DNA of 64,000 nt, taken from Leptospira kobayashii. GTDB lineage: Bacteria > Spirochaetota > Leptospiria > Leptospirales > Leptospiraceae. A program made the translations under genes and the position numbers. The notes beneath the pieces are model-generated. The model searched no databases. It worked only from the letters and a program-made list of their open reading frames with translations, and was not told where the DNA came from. Below are positions 1 to 8,367 of the stretch, in pieces (positions within the stretch are counted from its first letter, which is position 1; every line of letters begins with the position of its first letter). Location of the stretch: the NCBI RefSeq assembly GCF_003114835.2, contig NZ_AP025028.1, positions 1,702,001 to 1,766,000 on the forward strand. The letters run 5' to 3'.

Positions 1-1
1 T

Positions 2-610
2 TCTTCCATTCTCGCCTCAGCGGAGTTACTTGAAACAAATAAGGAAAAAAGGGAAAGTCTGATTTTGAATATCCATTCGGAAGGAAAAAGGATTCAAAAT
101 CTGATCGAGAGACTTTTGGATCTATCTTCTTTGGAAGCAAACAAAGAAATCAATACCGATGAAAATATCAACTTGTATCAGTTAGTTGAAGAGTTGATTC
201 CGAGTTTTTTACCTGAGGCGGAAAGAAAATCCGTTTCGATTCGAACTCATTTTGAAACTGAAACTATTACGATCCGGGGAAATCGTTTCCTTTTATCTCT
301 ATCCGTTCAAAACCTAATCCAGAATGCTTTGGATTTTTCCCCTCCGGGATCTCAGATTCAAATCCGTTTGAAAAAGGAAAAAGAAGGGGATTTTACTTTG
401 GAAGTGTTGGATGAAGGAATGGGAATTCCCGATTACGCTCTTTCCAAAATCTACGACAGATTTTATTCCCTTCCGAGGCCAGACTCAGGGAAAAAAAGTT
501 CGGGTCTCGGACTTGCTTTTGTCAAGCAGGTGGCATTACTTCATAACTCAAAACTTTCGATCGGAAATAGAGAAGGAAAGGGGGTTTCCGCCTCGATCCG
601 GTTTTCATAA
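2..610 (+). CDS. Sensor histidine kinase, C-terminal part (CreC-like), cut by window edge
   Basis: The frame is open from the left edge, so the start and the sensor part lie outside. The first ~45 residues are the end of the HisKA helix pair (ILASAELLETNKEK, then RIQNLIERLLDLSSLE); the phospho-acceptor His must be just upstream of the window. An HATPase domain follows with an N box (NLIQNALDFSPPG), a G1 box (LDEGMGIPDYALSKIYDRF) and a G2 box (SSGLGLAFVKQ). It ends in TAA about 100 bp before creD, on the same strand. In enterobacteria the CreBC two-component pair controls creD, so position suggests a CreC-type kinase; that assignment is inference, while the kinase call is firm. Confidence 0.85.
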   Translation, partial: SSILASAELLETNKEKRESLILNIHSEGKRIQNLIERLLDLSSLEANKEINTDENINLYQLVEELIPSFLPEAERKSVSIRTHFETETITIRGNRFLLSLSVQNLIQNALDFSPPGSQIQIRLKKEKEGDFTLEVLDEGMGIPDYALSKIYDRFYSLPRPDSGKKSSGLGLAFVKQVALLHNSKLSIGNREGKGVSASIRFS

Positions 611-632
611 AAAAATCTATAAAAATTCCATC

Positions 633-648
633 CTCACACAATCCTCAC
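633..648 (+). promoter_or_regulatory. CreB-box-like direct repeat before creD
   Basis: CTCAC at 633-637 and CTCAC at 644-648 are separated by exactly 6 bp. The E. coli CreB box (cre tag) is TTCAC-N6-TTCAC, so each half differs by one base while the spacing is identical. It lies 60 bp upstream of the creD start and just after the kinase gene. Function is inferred from spacing and position. Confidence 0.45.
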
Positions 649-707
649 ATTTCCCCCATAAGTAACCCATCATCATCTCCTATCCTGGTTCTATCAGGAG
701 AAAGATT

Positions 708-2039
708 ATGATTAAGATACAAAATTCGGTGAACTTACGTTTGGTGATACTTGGGCTCATGGCAATAGGTTTTTTGATTCCTCTCGGACTTGTGGGGAGT
801 TTGATCGAAGACAGGCACAGATCTTCCGAAGAAGCCGTCACGGAGATCAGTTCCAAATGGGGAGGAAATCAGGTGATTGCGGGTCCATTCCTTGTGATTC
901 CTTATAATGTTAGAATTCCCAAATCTTCGAGTGATGGTTCGAAAAAGACGGAGTGGGATTATGAAACCCATTACACATATTTTTTGCCCGAAGAAATTCG
1001 TATCACGGGGGACTTAAAGTCCGAGATTCGAAAAAGAAGTATTTACCAAGCCGTTCTGTACAACGGAGAAATTCAAGTGGAGGGAAAATTCAAACTCCCA
1101 GTAGAAACCGATTTCCCTTCGGAAACAAGTTATATCTATTGGAGTGATGTTAGGCTTGTCACATCCGTAACGGATGGAAAGGGTTTGGGAAAAGAAATCA
1201 GATTCGTTTGGTCGGGCAAAGAAAAAAATCTGCAACCGGGGACGGAAAGCCCTTATTTTCCAAGCGGTTTTCATACCGATTTGAATCTGACGGAAAGAGA
1301 AGGTAGTGCCAAATTTCAAATGCATATTTCCTTAAAGGGTTCCGAATCTTTTTCCATTGCTCCCATAGGAAAGGAAAATACAGTACAAATTTCTTCCGAT
1401 TGGAACGATCCTTCTTTCGAAGGAAACCTTCTTCCCAAAGACAGAACCATCACCGAATCCGGGTTTAATGCTGTTTGGGAATCTTCCTACTTCGGAAGGA
1501 ACTATCCGCAAATCATCCGTTCAATGGATGTAAATACGGCCGAATTGATCCTTGCCTCGGCGAATGGAGTGAAACTCATCATCCCTGCGGATCATTACCA
1601 GAAAATGGAAAGATCTGTAAAATACGCACTCCTCATACTTGTAACCAGTTTTACCTTGTTCTTTTTACTGGAAGTTTTCGGGGGGATCATTCTTCATCCC
1701 ATCCAATATCTGCTGATCGGTTCCTGTATGGTGGTGTTTTATATTTTGAATCTTTCTCTTTCGGAACATTTGGGATTTGCCTTATCCTATTCCTTGGCAT
1801 CTCTTGCCGTATCATCGCTGATCGGGTATTATGCGGCGTCCGTATTGAAAAATAAAAAGAAAGGAATTCTGTCCGGCTTTTTCTATCTATGCCTTTATTC
1901 TTTTCTTTATATCGTATTGTCTTCGGAAGATCAGGCGCTTCTTTTGGGTTCGATTGCGGTATTCGTTCTGTTAGCGATCGTAATGCACTTTACAAGAAAG
2001 GTGGATTGGTATTCGTTCGGAAAGGAGAGATTGACCTAA
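708..2039 (+). CDS. creD: Inner-membrane protein CreD
   Basis: The 443-residue product matches the usual CreD length (about 450). It has one N-terminal membrane segment (residues ~10-30), a long periplasmic domain (~35-300) containing the family-type stretch WGGNQVIAGPFLVIPY, and about five membrane helices in the last 140 residues. CreD helps keep the envelope intact and is the main output of CreBC signalling in enterobacteria; its molecular activity is not known. The ATG has AGGAG about 7 nt upstream. The upstream CTCAC-N6-CTCAC repeat and the preceding histidine kinase support regulation by a CreBC-like pair. A hairpin terminator follows the stop. Confidence 0.88.
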   Translation: MIKIQNSVNLRLVILGLMAIGFLIPLGLVGSLIEDRHRSSEEAVTEISSKWGGNQVIAGPFLVIPYNVRIPKSSSDGSKKTEWDYETHYTYFLPEEIRITGDLKSEIRKRSIYQAVLYNGEIQVEGKFKLPVETDFPSETSYIYWSDVRLVTSVTDGKGLGKEIRFVWSGKEKNLQPGTESPYFPSGFHTDLNLTEREGSAKFQMHISLKGSESFSIAPIGKENTVQISSDWNDPSFEGNLLPKDRTITESGFNAVWESSYFGRNYPQIIRSMDVNTAELILASANGVKLIIPADHYQKMERSVKYALLILVTSFTLFFLLEVFGGIILHPIQYLLIGSCMVVFYILNLSLSEHLGFALSYSLASLAVSSLIGYYAASVLKNKKKGILSGFFYLCLYSFLYIVLSSEDQALLLGSIAVFVLLAIVMHFTRKVDWYSFGKERLT

Positions 2040-2068
2040 TCGTTTTTCTTTTCCACAAAGCCCATTGT

Positions 2069-2106
2069 AATCTTCGGGACCGAGGTGTCGGCTCCCGAAG
2101 ATTTTT
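2069..2106 (+). terminator. Rho-independent terminator after creD
   Basis: A perfect 10-11 bp stem (ATCTTCGGGA with TCCCGAAGAT) closes a 13 nt loop and is followed directly by T residues. It lies 30 bp after the creD stop and before the convergent gene at 2123. Confidence 0.8.
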
Positions 2107-2122
2107 CCGTTAAAACCTGTTT

Positions 2123-2605
2123 CTATTTCACACCTACATAGATATCAAACTGTGCCGATTCCGGATTCGCGGAGCGCTCATCATACACTTCAAAATCAGC
2201 CTTGTAATTTCTTTGTTTTTTCAGTTCCCCATCCGCCCAAATTTTTTGCCAAGCGTTAATTCCTATCGTGGCAAACGATCCCGTTTCCGTAGTATGTTTC
2301 GTATAACTTCCGCTAGGGATCATTGTCTTCGTCATACCGGAAGGTATTTCATTTGTTTTTTCCGTTTCCGCTCCGATTAGAATTCTATAATTTCCGGTTT
2401 CATCGGATTCGAAGTCGGTGTAGACTACGATGATATGATGGGGATCTTTTTTAGAAGGTATTTTTTCCAAAATCCCTTCTGTGAAAAATCTCTGCCAGAG
2501 TTCAGGAATTTTGCCTTTTCCGTTCATTTCGTCCGCGTTTTTAGTAATCGCTGAGATTCCTGTGATTTGTTTTTCGCCGATATTTTCTTTTGGGTGATTT
2601 GACAT
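2123..2605 (-). CDS. Stand-alone GyrI-like effector-binding domain protein
   Basis: This 160-residue protein is a single AraC-effector-binding/GyrI-like domain (SOUL fold): IPELWQRFF near residue 35, an IVVYTDFESDETGNYRILIG strand pair, the IPSGSYTKH turn and a C-terminal DFEVYDER...QFDIYVGVK. These domains bind small amphipathic or drug-like ligands. It has no DNA-binding domain. It is clearly homologous to the C-terminal half of the AraC regulator just upstream on the same strand (same LW/IW, VYDERxxxP and DIYxxV blocks), so the two probably arose by duplication. AAGGA lies 8 nt before the ATG. The ligand is unknown. Confidence 0.8.
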   Translation of the reverse strand: MSNHPKENIGEKQITGISAITKNADEMNGKGKIPELWQRFFTEGILEKIPSKKDPHHIIVVYTDFESDETGNYRILIGAETEKTNEIPSGMTKTMIPSGSYTKHTTETGSFATIGINAWQKIWADGELKKQRNYKADFEVYDERSANPESAQFDIYVGVK

Positions 2606-2676
2606 TTAGTTTTCCTTAGTTCTTTCGGAAAAGCATACCAGACTGCCGGACAGGATTCTTGACCTTTTGTGCTTTT

Positions 2677-3579
2677 TTAGCGGACAGAGATATAAATATC
2701 GGAGACTGGATTTTTCGGATCTTGAAATCTTTCATCGAATACGTCGAAATCATCACAAAACCCACGTTCGTATTTACTATTTGGCATCCAAGTCCCGTAT
2801 ATGTATTTCCAGCCGTGAATGAGTTTTTCAGAAGTATTTCCGGGTATGGTAAAAACCATATACTTTGCTGCGGGAGTGATATGGCGGACGTATCCTTCGG
2901 GAAGAGGGGAATCTTCCTTTACTTCACAGCCGACTAAAAAATCGAAATTTTCGTCGATGTCCCAATTGCTGTAAACTCCCTGTACTGTATTTTGTGTTAG
3001 TTTGTTCGGGATCTTTTCAAAGATATTTTCGGCGAAGGAAGAAGCCCAGATTTTCGGAATATCAATCGTGCTTTTGTTTCTTTGCATGGTTGTTTTGAAT
3101 TTTTTACCTATAAATACGATTTGATTTCTAATCATAGGTTTGTGCTCTATTCCCGTTCCGTCGAAAACATTTTTATACTCATCCTGATGAATATCTATTC
3201 TTTCGAATATACGATGTTCTCTGGATTTTCTGTATTGGGAAGGAGTGATTCCGTAATTTTTTTTAAATTCCCGTAGGAAAGTTTCGGGAGACTCGTATTG
3301 GTATTTTAAGGCGATATCTATGATTTTATCTTTGGAGAGAAGAAGTTCGTTCCCCGCTTCGGAAAGGCGTCGCATTCTAGTATAAGAATGTACTGAGTAC
3401 CCTGTCATATACCGGAAAATCCTTTGGAAATGCCAAAGGGAACTGAAAGCATGGTCCGATACATCCTGGACGGAGATCTTATTTGTTAAATTCCTTTCGA
3501 TGAATTCGATTGCAGACTGGATCTTATCGTAGTATTGCACCAGACAAGTTTCATAAAACCGGTCTATCTCATCTAGCAA
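2677..3579 (-). CDS. AraC-family regulator with GyrI-like ligand-binding domain
   Basis: The N-terminal ~115 residues form a double helix-turn-helix AraC domain (VQDVSDHAFSSLWHFQRIF, then the second recognition region YESPETFLREFKKNYGITPSQYRK). Residues ~150-300 are a GyrI-like effector-binding domain ending FDVFDERFQDPKNPVSDIYI. This is the Rob/SoxS-plus-GyrI architecture, in which a bound compound changes promoter activation. The likely start is TTG at 3579: no ATG lies between it and an in-frame stop ten codons upstream. The stand-alone effector-domain gene 70 bp downstream on the same strand is probably cotranscribed. Confidence 0.85.
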   Translation of the reverse strand: MLDEIDRFYETCLVQYYDKIQSAIEFIERNLTNKISVQDVSDHAFSSLWHFQRIFRYMTGYSVHSYTRMRRLSEAGNELLLSKDKIIDIALKYQYESPETFLREFKKNYGITPSQYRKSREHRIFERIDIHQDEYKNVFDGTGIEHKPMIRNQIVFIGKKFKTTMQRNKSTIDIPKIWASSFAENIFEKIPNKLTQNTVQGVYSNWDIDENFDFLVGCEVKEDSPLPEGYVRHITPAAKYMVFTIPGNTSEKLIHGWKYIYGTWMPNSKYERGFCDDFDVFDERFQDPKNPVSDIYISVR

Positions 3580-3630
3580 GAATCGACCGGCTGAAACATC
3601 GGTGATTCATTTTGTATCATCACAGAGTTT

Positions 3631-4362
3631 TTATTTTTCTAAAAAAATTTCTCTTTCTTTTTTATCGAAATGTTCGATCGAATAACGAAGCATAGTTCTT
3701 GGCATGATTTTTGAATGCCGGTTCAAAAAACGAACAAGTCTTTTTTTATCTTTTTTGCCTGCTTCGCGTAACCAGCCTCCTGTGGCCTTATGGATTAAGT
3801 CCTGTTTGTCTCCCAGTAACATTTCCGCGATTTTAAAGGTATCTTCCAGATCACCTTGTCTTATAAAATAACTGGTGCTAACAATGGAAGTCCTCCGTTC
3901 CCAGATGTTTTTGGAACGAGCCAATTTGTATAAAATAGCCCTTGATTTATCGAATAAGTATCCACCGACAACATATGGTGCGGAAACATCAACCAAATCC
4001 CAGTTATTGATTCTGTCCGTTCTTCTTATATAAAGTTCGAATAGTTCTTTTCTTCGGCTTTCCTCCGTTTTTTTGGAACGAGCCTGTTTGTCCATAATGC
4101 TCAATGCTCCGGCTCTTACTTCATGAAACTCGTTTTCCAAAAGTTTCTCTATCTCATTCGGGAGCATTTCTATCGACTCTTTGGCAAGTGCGAAAACTTG
4201 CCCCATGCGCACTCCTAAAAACACATCTCCCTCTCCATAGTCGCCTTCCCCCGATTTGAAATAACGAAGGATTTTTTCCAGTTCTTTCTGCGATTTGTGG
4301 TTTTTCAGATTTTTAACAAACTGTTCTGCAGTAATCGCTTTTATAGAGGTGGAGGTTTTCAT
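3631..4362 (-). CDS. AlkD-type DNA alkylation repair protein
   Basis: The 243-residue protein consists of HEAT-like helical repeats as in DNA glycosylase AlkD, which excises N3- and N7-alkylated purines without base flipping. The active-site block NNWDLVDVSAPYVVG (W121, D122, D125), the Arg in WERRTSIV (156/157) and the Trp in HKATGGWLREAG (197) correspond to the catalytic and DNA-binding residues described for AlkD. Length is normal for the family. It sits between the AraC regulator and the VOC-SRPBCC-ArsR cluster on the same strand, 18 bp after the VOC gene, so it may be the last gene of that operon. Confidence 0.88.
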   Translation of the reverse strand: MKTSTSIKAITAEQFVKNLKNHKSQKELEKILRYFKSGEGDYGEGDVFLGVRMGQVFALAKESIEMLPNEIEKLLENEFHEVRAGALSIMDKQARSKKTEESRRKELFELYIRRTDRINNWDLVDVSAPYVVGGYLFDKSRAILYKLARSKNIWERRTSIVSTSYFIRQGDLEDTFKIAEMLLGDKQDLIHKATGGWLREAGKKDKKRLVRFLNRHSKIMPRTMLRYSIEHFDKKEREIFLEK

Positions 4363-4380
4363 CGCAAATCCTTTGTTTTG

Positions 4381-4833
4381 TTAGTTTTGTTCTGAAGCTG
4401 CTTTGAGGGCTTTGATATCTATCTTGTCCATTTGGAGCATAGCTTGCAAAACTCTTTGCGATTTTGCAGGGTCTTTGTCTTGCAACAATTCTCCTAAAAT
4501 CGGAGGAATGATCTGCCAGGATAAACCGAATCGGTCTTTCAACCAACCGCATCTTTGTTTGGATCCGCCTTCCGATAACTTTTCCCAGAATTCGTCTATT
4601 TCTTCCTGGTCTTCGCAGTTTACGAAAAATGAAACTGCTTCCGTAAATTTGAACTGAGGACCTCCGTTCAATGCGAGGAACTTTTGTCCTTCCAGTTCGA
4701 ATGTAGCAGACATAACGGATGCTCCGTGGCGAGAAACATTTGTTATCCTAGAATTTTTAAAAACGGAAGTGTAAAAATTGATAGCTTCCTCAACTTTACC
4801 GTCAAACCATAAAAATGGTGTAATCTTTTGCAT
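4381..4833 (-). CDS. VOC-superfamily PhnB-like protein
   Basis: The 150-residue product begins [22 protein letters not shown], the typical opening of PhnB/3-demethylubiquinone methyltransferase-like VOC proteins. It has the usual [16 protein letters not shown] and [13 protein letters not shown] strands and ends with the [17 protein letters not shown] helix. I chose the ATG at 4833 because AAGGAT lies just upstream and the homology begins there; the frame stays open 75 bp further. The reaction is unknown. It lies downstream of an SRPBCC gene and an ArsR regulator, a combination common in bacteria and often grouped with small-molecule detoxification. Confidence 0.85.
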   Translation of the reverse strand: MQKITPFLWFDGKVEEAINFYTSVFKNSRITNVSRHGASVMSATFELEGQKFLALNGGPQFKFTEAVSFFVNCEDQEEIDEFWEKLSEGGSKQRCGWLKDRFGLSWQIIPPILGELLQDKDPAKSQRVLQAMLQMDKIDIKALKAASEQN

Positions 4834-4864
4834 ATTCTTATCCTTGAATTTATTCTTTGTTAAT

Positions 4865-5356
4865 TTAGTTTTTTTCGAGGTTTTCCAGCAGGATTTCCAA
4901 TTTGTCAAAACTTGCGTTCATACCTTGTTCCATATTGGTTCCGAGTGCTCCGTCTCTGGCTTCTTTGGAAGAGTAGATGGTCGTGCTTTTCAAAAACGTT
5001 TTTCCCGATTGTTCTGTGAGTATCAAAGTGGTTAGAGTTTCTCCTCCCGTCCAGTCTTCGTCGAATAACTCCGTATTGACGAGCCGTTCCGGAACGGCGA
5101 TCTCTCTATAAACTCCTCCCATTCCCATATCGGTTCCCCTGACATTTCGCCATACGAAACGGAACTTTCCTCCCACCTTCAGGTCCACCTCGCAAACCAC
5201 GAAGCTCCAGCCCTCAGGCCCTGTCATCCAGCGCTTCAATAATTCCGGTTTCGTATAACATTCGAATACGAGCGTTCTCGGTGCGTTAAAAGCTCTGGTC
5301 ATCACCATCTCCCTGTCTGACGGTGTTGTAATTTCCAACTTTCCCGAATTCATCAT
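4865..5356 (-). CDS. SRPBCC/AHSA1-domain protein
   Basis: The 163-residue protein has the START-like fold of the AHSA1 group: [26 protein letters not shown] at the start, [10 protein letters not shown] and [17 protein letters not shown] in the middle, and the long C-terminal helix [16 protein letters not shown]. Such proteins form a hydrophobic ligand cavity; no ligand can be read here. It is the second gene of a leftward ArsR-AHSA1-VOC operon, 38 bp after the regulator. ArsR-AHSA1 pairs are common and the regulator usually represses the pair. Confidence 0.87.
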   Translation of the reverse strand: MMNSGKLEITTPSDREMVMTRAFNAPRTLVFECYTKPELLKRWMTGPEGWSFVVCEVDLKVGGKFRFVWRNVRGTDMGMGGVYREIAVPERLVNTELFDEDWTGGETLTTLILTEQSGKTFLKSTTIYSSKEARDGALGTNMEQGMNASFDKLEILLENLEKN

Positions 5357-5394
5357 TTTGTTTCTCCTAGCGGTCTTTTTATCATCTTAAGTCT

Positions 5395-5754
5395 TTAAAT
5401 TTCTTTGCCCGGACTTTTGGATTTCAGCTCTTCCAGAAGCAGATCCAGTTGCTGGAAGTTATCTTCCCAGATTTTGCGATAGTTTTCCAGCCAGTCGCTT
5501 GCTTCCGCCAAAGGTTTGGCTACGATGTGACGGGGTCTTCTTTGAGCGCTTCGTCCTCGGGATACTAAACCGGCTTTCTCTAGAACTCTCAGATGTTTGG
5601 AAATCGCGGGCTGGCTCATGGAAAAAGGTTTGGCCAAATCCATTACGGATGCCTCTCCCTTTGCCAAACGAACTAGAATCGCTCGTCTGGTAGGGTCGGA
5701 AAGTGCCGCAAATGTCGCATCCAAGCGATCAGAAGGTGTAATTGTATGATTCAT
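5395..5754 (-). CDS. ArsR-family winged-helix repressor
   Basis: The 119-residue protein has the ArsR winged helix: LDATFAALSDPTRRAILVRLA, the recognition helix MSQPAISKHLRVLEKAGLV, and a wing SRGRSAQRRPRHIVA. It lacks the Cys metal-binding motif of ArsR/CadC, as is typical of the subfamily that sits with AHSA1 proteins. It heads the operon with the SRPBCC and VOC genes. The start codon is 5 bp from a 20 bp palindrome, which is best explained as its own operator. Confidence 0.88.
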   Translation of the reverse strand: MNHTITPSDRLDATFAALSDPTRRAILVRLAKGEASVMDLAKPFSMSQPAISKHLRVLEKAGLVSRGRSAQRRPRHIVAKPLAEASDWLENYRKIWEDNFQQLDLLLEELKSKSPGKEI

Positions 5755-5759
5755 TAGTT

Positions 5760-5779
5760 ATATAACCAAATGGTTATAT
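5760..5779. promoter_or_regulatory. Palindromic operator of the ArsR-type regulator
   Basis: ATATAACCA-AA-TGGTTATAT is a perfect 9-2-9 inverted repeat directly next to the start codon of the ArsR gene. Binding there would block its promoter or ribosome access. Size and symmetry fit a winged-helix dimer site. Confidence 0.7.
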
Positions 5780-5866
5780 TTTGGTTTTAGTCCAGCACTT
5801 TTTTGATTCGAGCATTGTTGAGATTTGGATTTTTGTGAGCTGAGAGGACTAGTTCGATGATGAGCG

Positions 5867-6034
5867 TCAGTTGATCGCGGTCGTTGCGAGGAAGAGGGGT
5901 ATGTACAATATATTATGCATTATGTTTGATAGAGTAGTTTTTACGAGGCTCAGCTGAACTTCAGTAGGTAGATCTTTAGAAAACTCACCTTTCCAAACTT
6001 TTTCAGTCCTTTTATCGGCAAAGCCTAGAATCAC
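5867..6034 (-). pseudogene. HigB-like toxin remnant
   Basis: From GTG at 6034 the frame reads VILGFADKRTEKVWKGEFSK and DLPTEVQLSL, the N-terminus of HigB/RelE-type mRNA interferases (family form: M-I-x-x-F-x-x-K-x-T-E-x-x-W-x-G). After ~40 residues it loses similarity and stops at 55 residues, against ~92 in intact HigB, so the catalytic C-terminal part is missing. No HigA antitoxin is visible downstream, only a short open frame without recognisable features (about 5789-5917). A near-consensus promoter lies directly upstream. Confidence 0.65.
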
Positions 6035-6040
6035 ATATAA

Positions 6041-6069
6041 ATGATAACGTGTTGCGATACTGTTGTCAA
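6041..6069 (-). promoter_or_regulatory. Promoter of the HigB remnant
   Basis: Read leftward: TTGACA (6069-6064), 17 bp, TATCAT (6046-6041). Transcription would begin at about 6034, which is the GTG start itself, implying a leaderless message. Confidence 0.6.
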
Positions 6070-6106
6070 TAGTTATTATTTGTTTTAAGTCAAATTTTTG
6101 GTGATT

Positions 6107-6195
6107 GCGTATAACTACGCCTTACTGCTGCTCTCCCGGATTCGCATCCTCTCACCCTTGCTTGGATTCCGATACATTTTTTCGTGTCACTGCAA
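6107..6195 (+). repeat. ~90 bp structured repeat, copy 1 (attC-like)
   Basis: The element begins GCGTATAAC and aligns over ~85 bp, at roughly 60% identity by eye, with the minus-strand copy at 26934-27036. Shared blocks are CGTATAACT, TTAC.GCT, GGATT.GC, ACCCTTGCT.GG, CGA.ACAT and GTCAC. Copy 1 lacks a clear distal GTT core. It separates the HigB remnant from the Kelch lipoprotein. The rest of the ~570 bp gap (5780-6350) shows no intact gene. Confidence 0.5.
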
Positions 6196-6350
6196 GGAAA
6201 GTATGATATTTGGTTGTTCATACAAGTTCATGAATTAAAAAGAATAACGTTTATTAGTTGTTTTTATTTTATTTTGCAATAAATTTCCACTTGACCGACT
6301 TTTTCTTCGGAAGATATTGAATCCGGTCGGATCTCTCAGGAGGTGAAATT

Positions 6351-8264
6351 ATGTTTAAAAGCGTCAAATTTACAAAGGGTTGTCTTTTTCTTGTTTTTTT
6401 TCTTTCCTGCAACCAGCTAACAAATCAACTGAGTGACCTGAAGGGAACATCTAACGGTTTGTTGACGAATCTTATGATGATGGGCTCCAGCGGGTTGGGC
6501 GGGGAAATCATCGTTAAGGATGCCACTACGACTTATTTGAAAGGAGCGTTGCTTAACTTCCCGATAGTTCGGACTACGGAGACATCTGCTACTGCTACAT
6601 TTTCCCTAAAGAACATAGGAACTGGTGATTTAACTCTAACTTCTACTCCTAACCTTGTTTTGAGTGGGATCAATTCAAATGAATTTTCCATTGCACAACC
6701 GGCTTTGAGTGTAATTACTCCCGATAGTTTTGAAACATTTACGATTACTTTTACTCCTACTAGCTTCGGATACAAAGAAGTCGAAATCAGAATTCCGAAT
6801 GATTCCAATACTTCGGATTTCGCCGTATATATCAGGGCCCACCATTCGGCTCCGGGAGTTCCTACTCTCACTTTAAAAGAAGGCGGGAACCAATTTTCAA
6901 TTCAGAATCTTTATAACAATTACACCTTTGCACAAACCAATTTAAATACAACGAAAACGACAACGTTTACGATTTCCAATACGGGAGCTTCCGATTCGGT
7001 ATTAAGTATCTCCTCGCTTACGTTAACTGGTGCGGATCAATCCGAATTCAGTATGACTCTTCCTTCCCGACTGACATTAAATTCGGGAGAAAGCACCACA
7101 TTCACCGCCACATTCCGACCAACTCTTTCTCCCGGTAGTTCTAAGCATGCGGAACTCACTATTTCTTCCAATGATAGCTATTTACCCGATTTAATTTTAA
7201 AACTACATGGGTTTTGCCCCATAGGATCTTTCCATGTTACAGGAAGTATGAACGTACCTAGAGATATTCATACTGCAACTTTACTGAACAATGGAAAGGT
7301 TTTGATTGCAGGAGGTTATAGCAGCAACGTTGGCTATCTGTCCAGTGCGGAATTATATGATCCGAATACAGGCACATTTTCAACTACGGGCAGTTTGACC
7401 GAAGTGAGAACATATCACACTGCCACATTACTCGGGAATGGAAAAGTTCTCATTGTCGGTGGTAACCAGCATAGCGGTACTTATGTAGCTGCGGAATTAT
7501 ATGATCCGAATACGGAAACATTTACTACTACCGGCAGCTTAAATGTAGGAAGAAGATTCGGCCATACCGCTACCTTACTGAATGATGGAAAGGTTTTGGT
7601 CGCCGGTGGAATCAGTAACCCTGGAGGTGCCACTGTTGTCACCAGCGCTGAGTTGTACGATCCAAATACGGGAGTGTTCACGTTGACTGGCAATATGATT
7701 TCCAGGAAACACGACCATACTGCTACGTTACTCAATAACGGAAAGGTTTTGATCGCTGTAGGCAGTGGTGGTCCTGGAAGTAATTCCTGGGCGAAGGATA
7801 CTGAGCTATATGATCCCGTTACGGGAACATTCGCTTCTTCCGGAAGAAGTATTTATGCTTCAGGAAGTGATTATAGCGCATTATTATTGAATGATGGAAA
7901 AGTGTTGATCGGTGGAACAATTAGTCCCTTTGATAACAATCCATTGTCTAAAGTCGAATTGTATGATCCCAATTCGGAAACCTTTTCCCTCTCAGGCAGT
8001 ATTAATCGGCCGACTGTTCAAAGATACAAAATGGTTCTTTTGAATAATGGAAAGGTTTTTGTTGCGGGAGGTAATAGTTCCGATATTTTCCTATCTAACG
8101 CAGAATTGTATGATCCGAATACGGGACTTTTTACCTTTGCAGGGAAACTGAGCTCCGGGAGAGATTATCATACAATGACTCGATTGGGTGACGGAAGAGT
8201 TCTGATCGTTGGCGGAAGAAAAGATAATATTACTTTATCCAGCGCGGAGATTTATTCTCCTTAA
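6351..8264 (+). CDS. Kelch-repeat lipoprotein with choice-of-anchor D domains
   Basis: A short signal peptide ends in the lipobox FFLSC (Cys ~22). Residues ~60-280 form two immunoglobulin-like choice-of-anchor D/ASH domains (SATATFSLKNIGTGDLTL, TKTTTFTISNTGASDSVLSI). Residues ~285-637 are about seven Kelch/galactose-oxidase propeller repeats of the form NNGKVLIAGG...AELYDPNTGTF. The 637-residue protein is therefore a surface-type beta-propeller anchored to a lipid. Such proteins are frequent in Leptospira; the binding partner is unknown. AGGAGG lies 6 nt before the ATG. It stands alone. Confidence 0.85.
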   Translation: MFKSVKFTKGCLFLVFFLSCNQLTNQLSDLKGTSNGLLTNLMMMGSSGLGGEIIVKDATTTYLKGALLNFPIVRTTETSATATFSLKNIGTGDLTLTSTPNLVLSGINSNEFSIAQPALSVITPDSFETFTITFTPTSFGYKEVEIRIPNDSNTSDFAVYIRAHHSAPGVPTLTLKEGGNQFSIQNLYNNYTFAQTNLNTTKTTTFTISNTGASDSVLSISSLTLTGADQSEFSMTLPSRLTLNSGESTTFTATFRPTLSPGSSKHAELTISSNDSYLPDLILKLHGFCPIGSFHVTGSMNVPRDIHTATLLNNGKVLIAGGYSSNVGYLSSAELYDPNTGTFSTTGSLTEVRTYHTATLLGNGKVLIVGGNQHSGTYVAAELYDPNTETFTTTGSLNVGRRFGHTATLLNDGKVLVAGGISNPGGATVVTSAELYDPNTGVFTLTGNMISRKHDHTATLLNNGKVLIAVGSGGPGSNSWAKDTELYDPVTGTFASSGRSIYASGSDYSALLLNDGKVLIGGTISPFDNNPLSKVELYDPNSETFSLSGSINRPTVQRYKMVLLNNGKVFVAGGNSSDIFLSNAELYDPNTGLFTFAGKLSSGRDYHTMTRLGDGRVLIVGGRKDNITLSSAEIYSP

Positions 8265-8330
8265 ATCTTTATTTTTCTAATGTTTTTTCCATTTTGATAT
8301 AGTTCCAATATCTGAGTATGTCTTTCTTTC

Positions 8331-8359
8331 TTGACATTTTCAAAAAATGTGAGTCTAAT
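8331..8359 (+). promoter_or_regulatory. Promoter of the copper/silver efflux operon
   Basis: TTGACA (8331-8336), a 17 bp spacer and TCTAAT (8354-8359, 5 of 6 to consensus). The start codon at 8368 is only 9 bp from the -10 box, so the first gene would be read from a nearly leaderless mRNA. Confidence 0.65.
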
Positions 8360-8367
8360 TAATTAAG

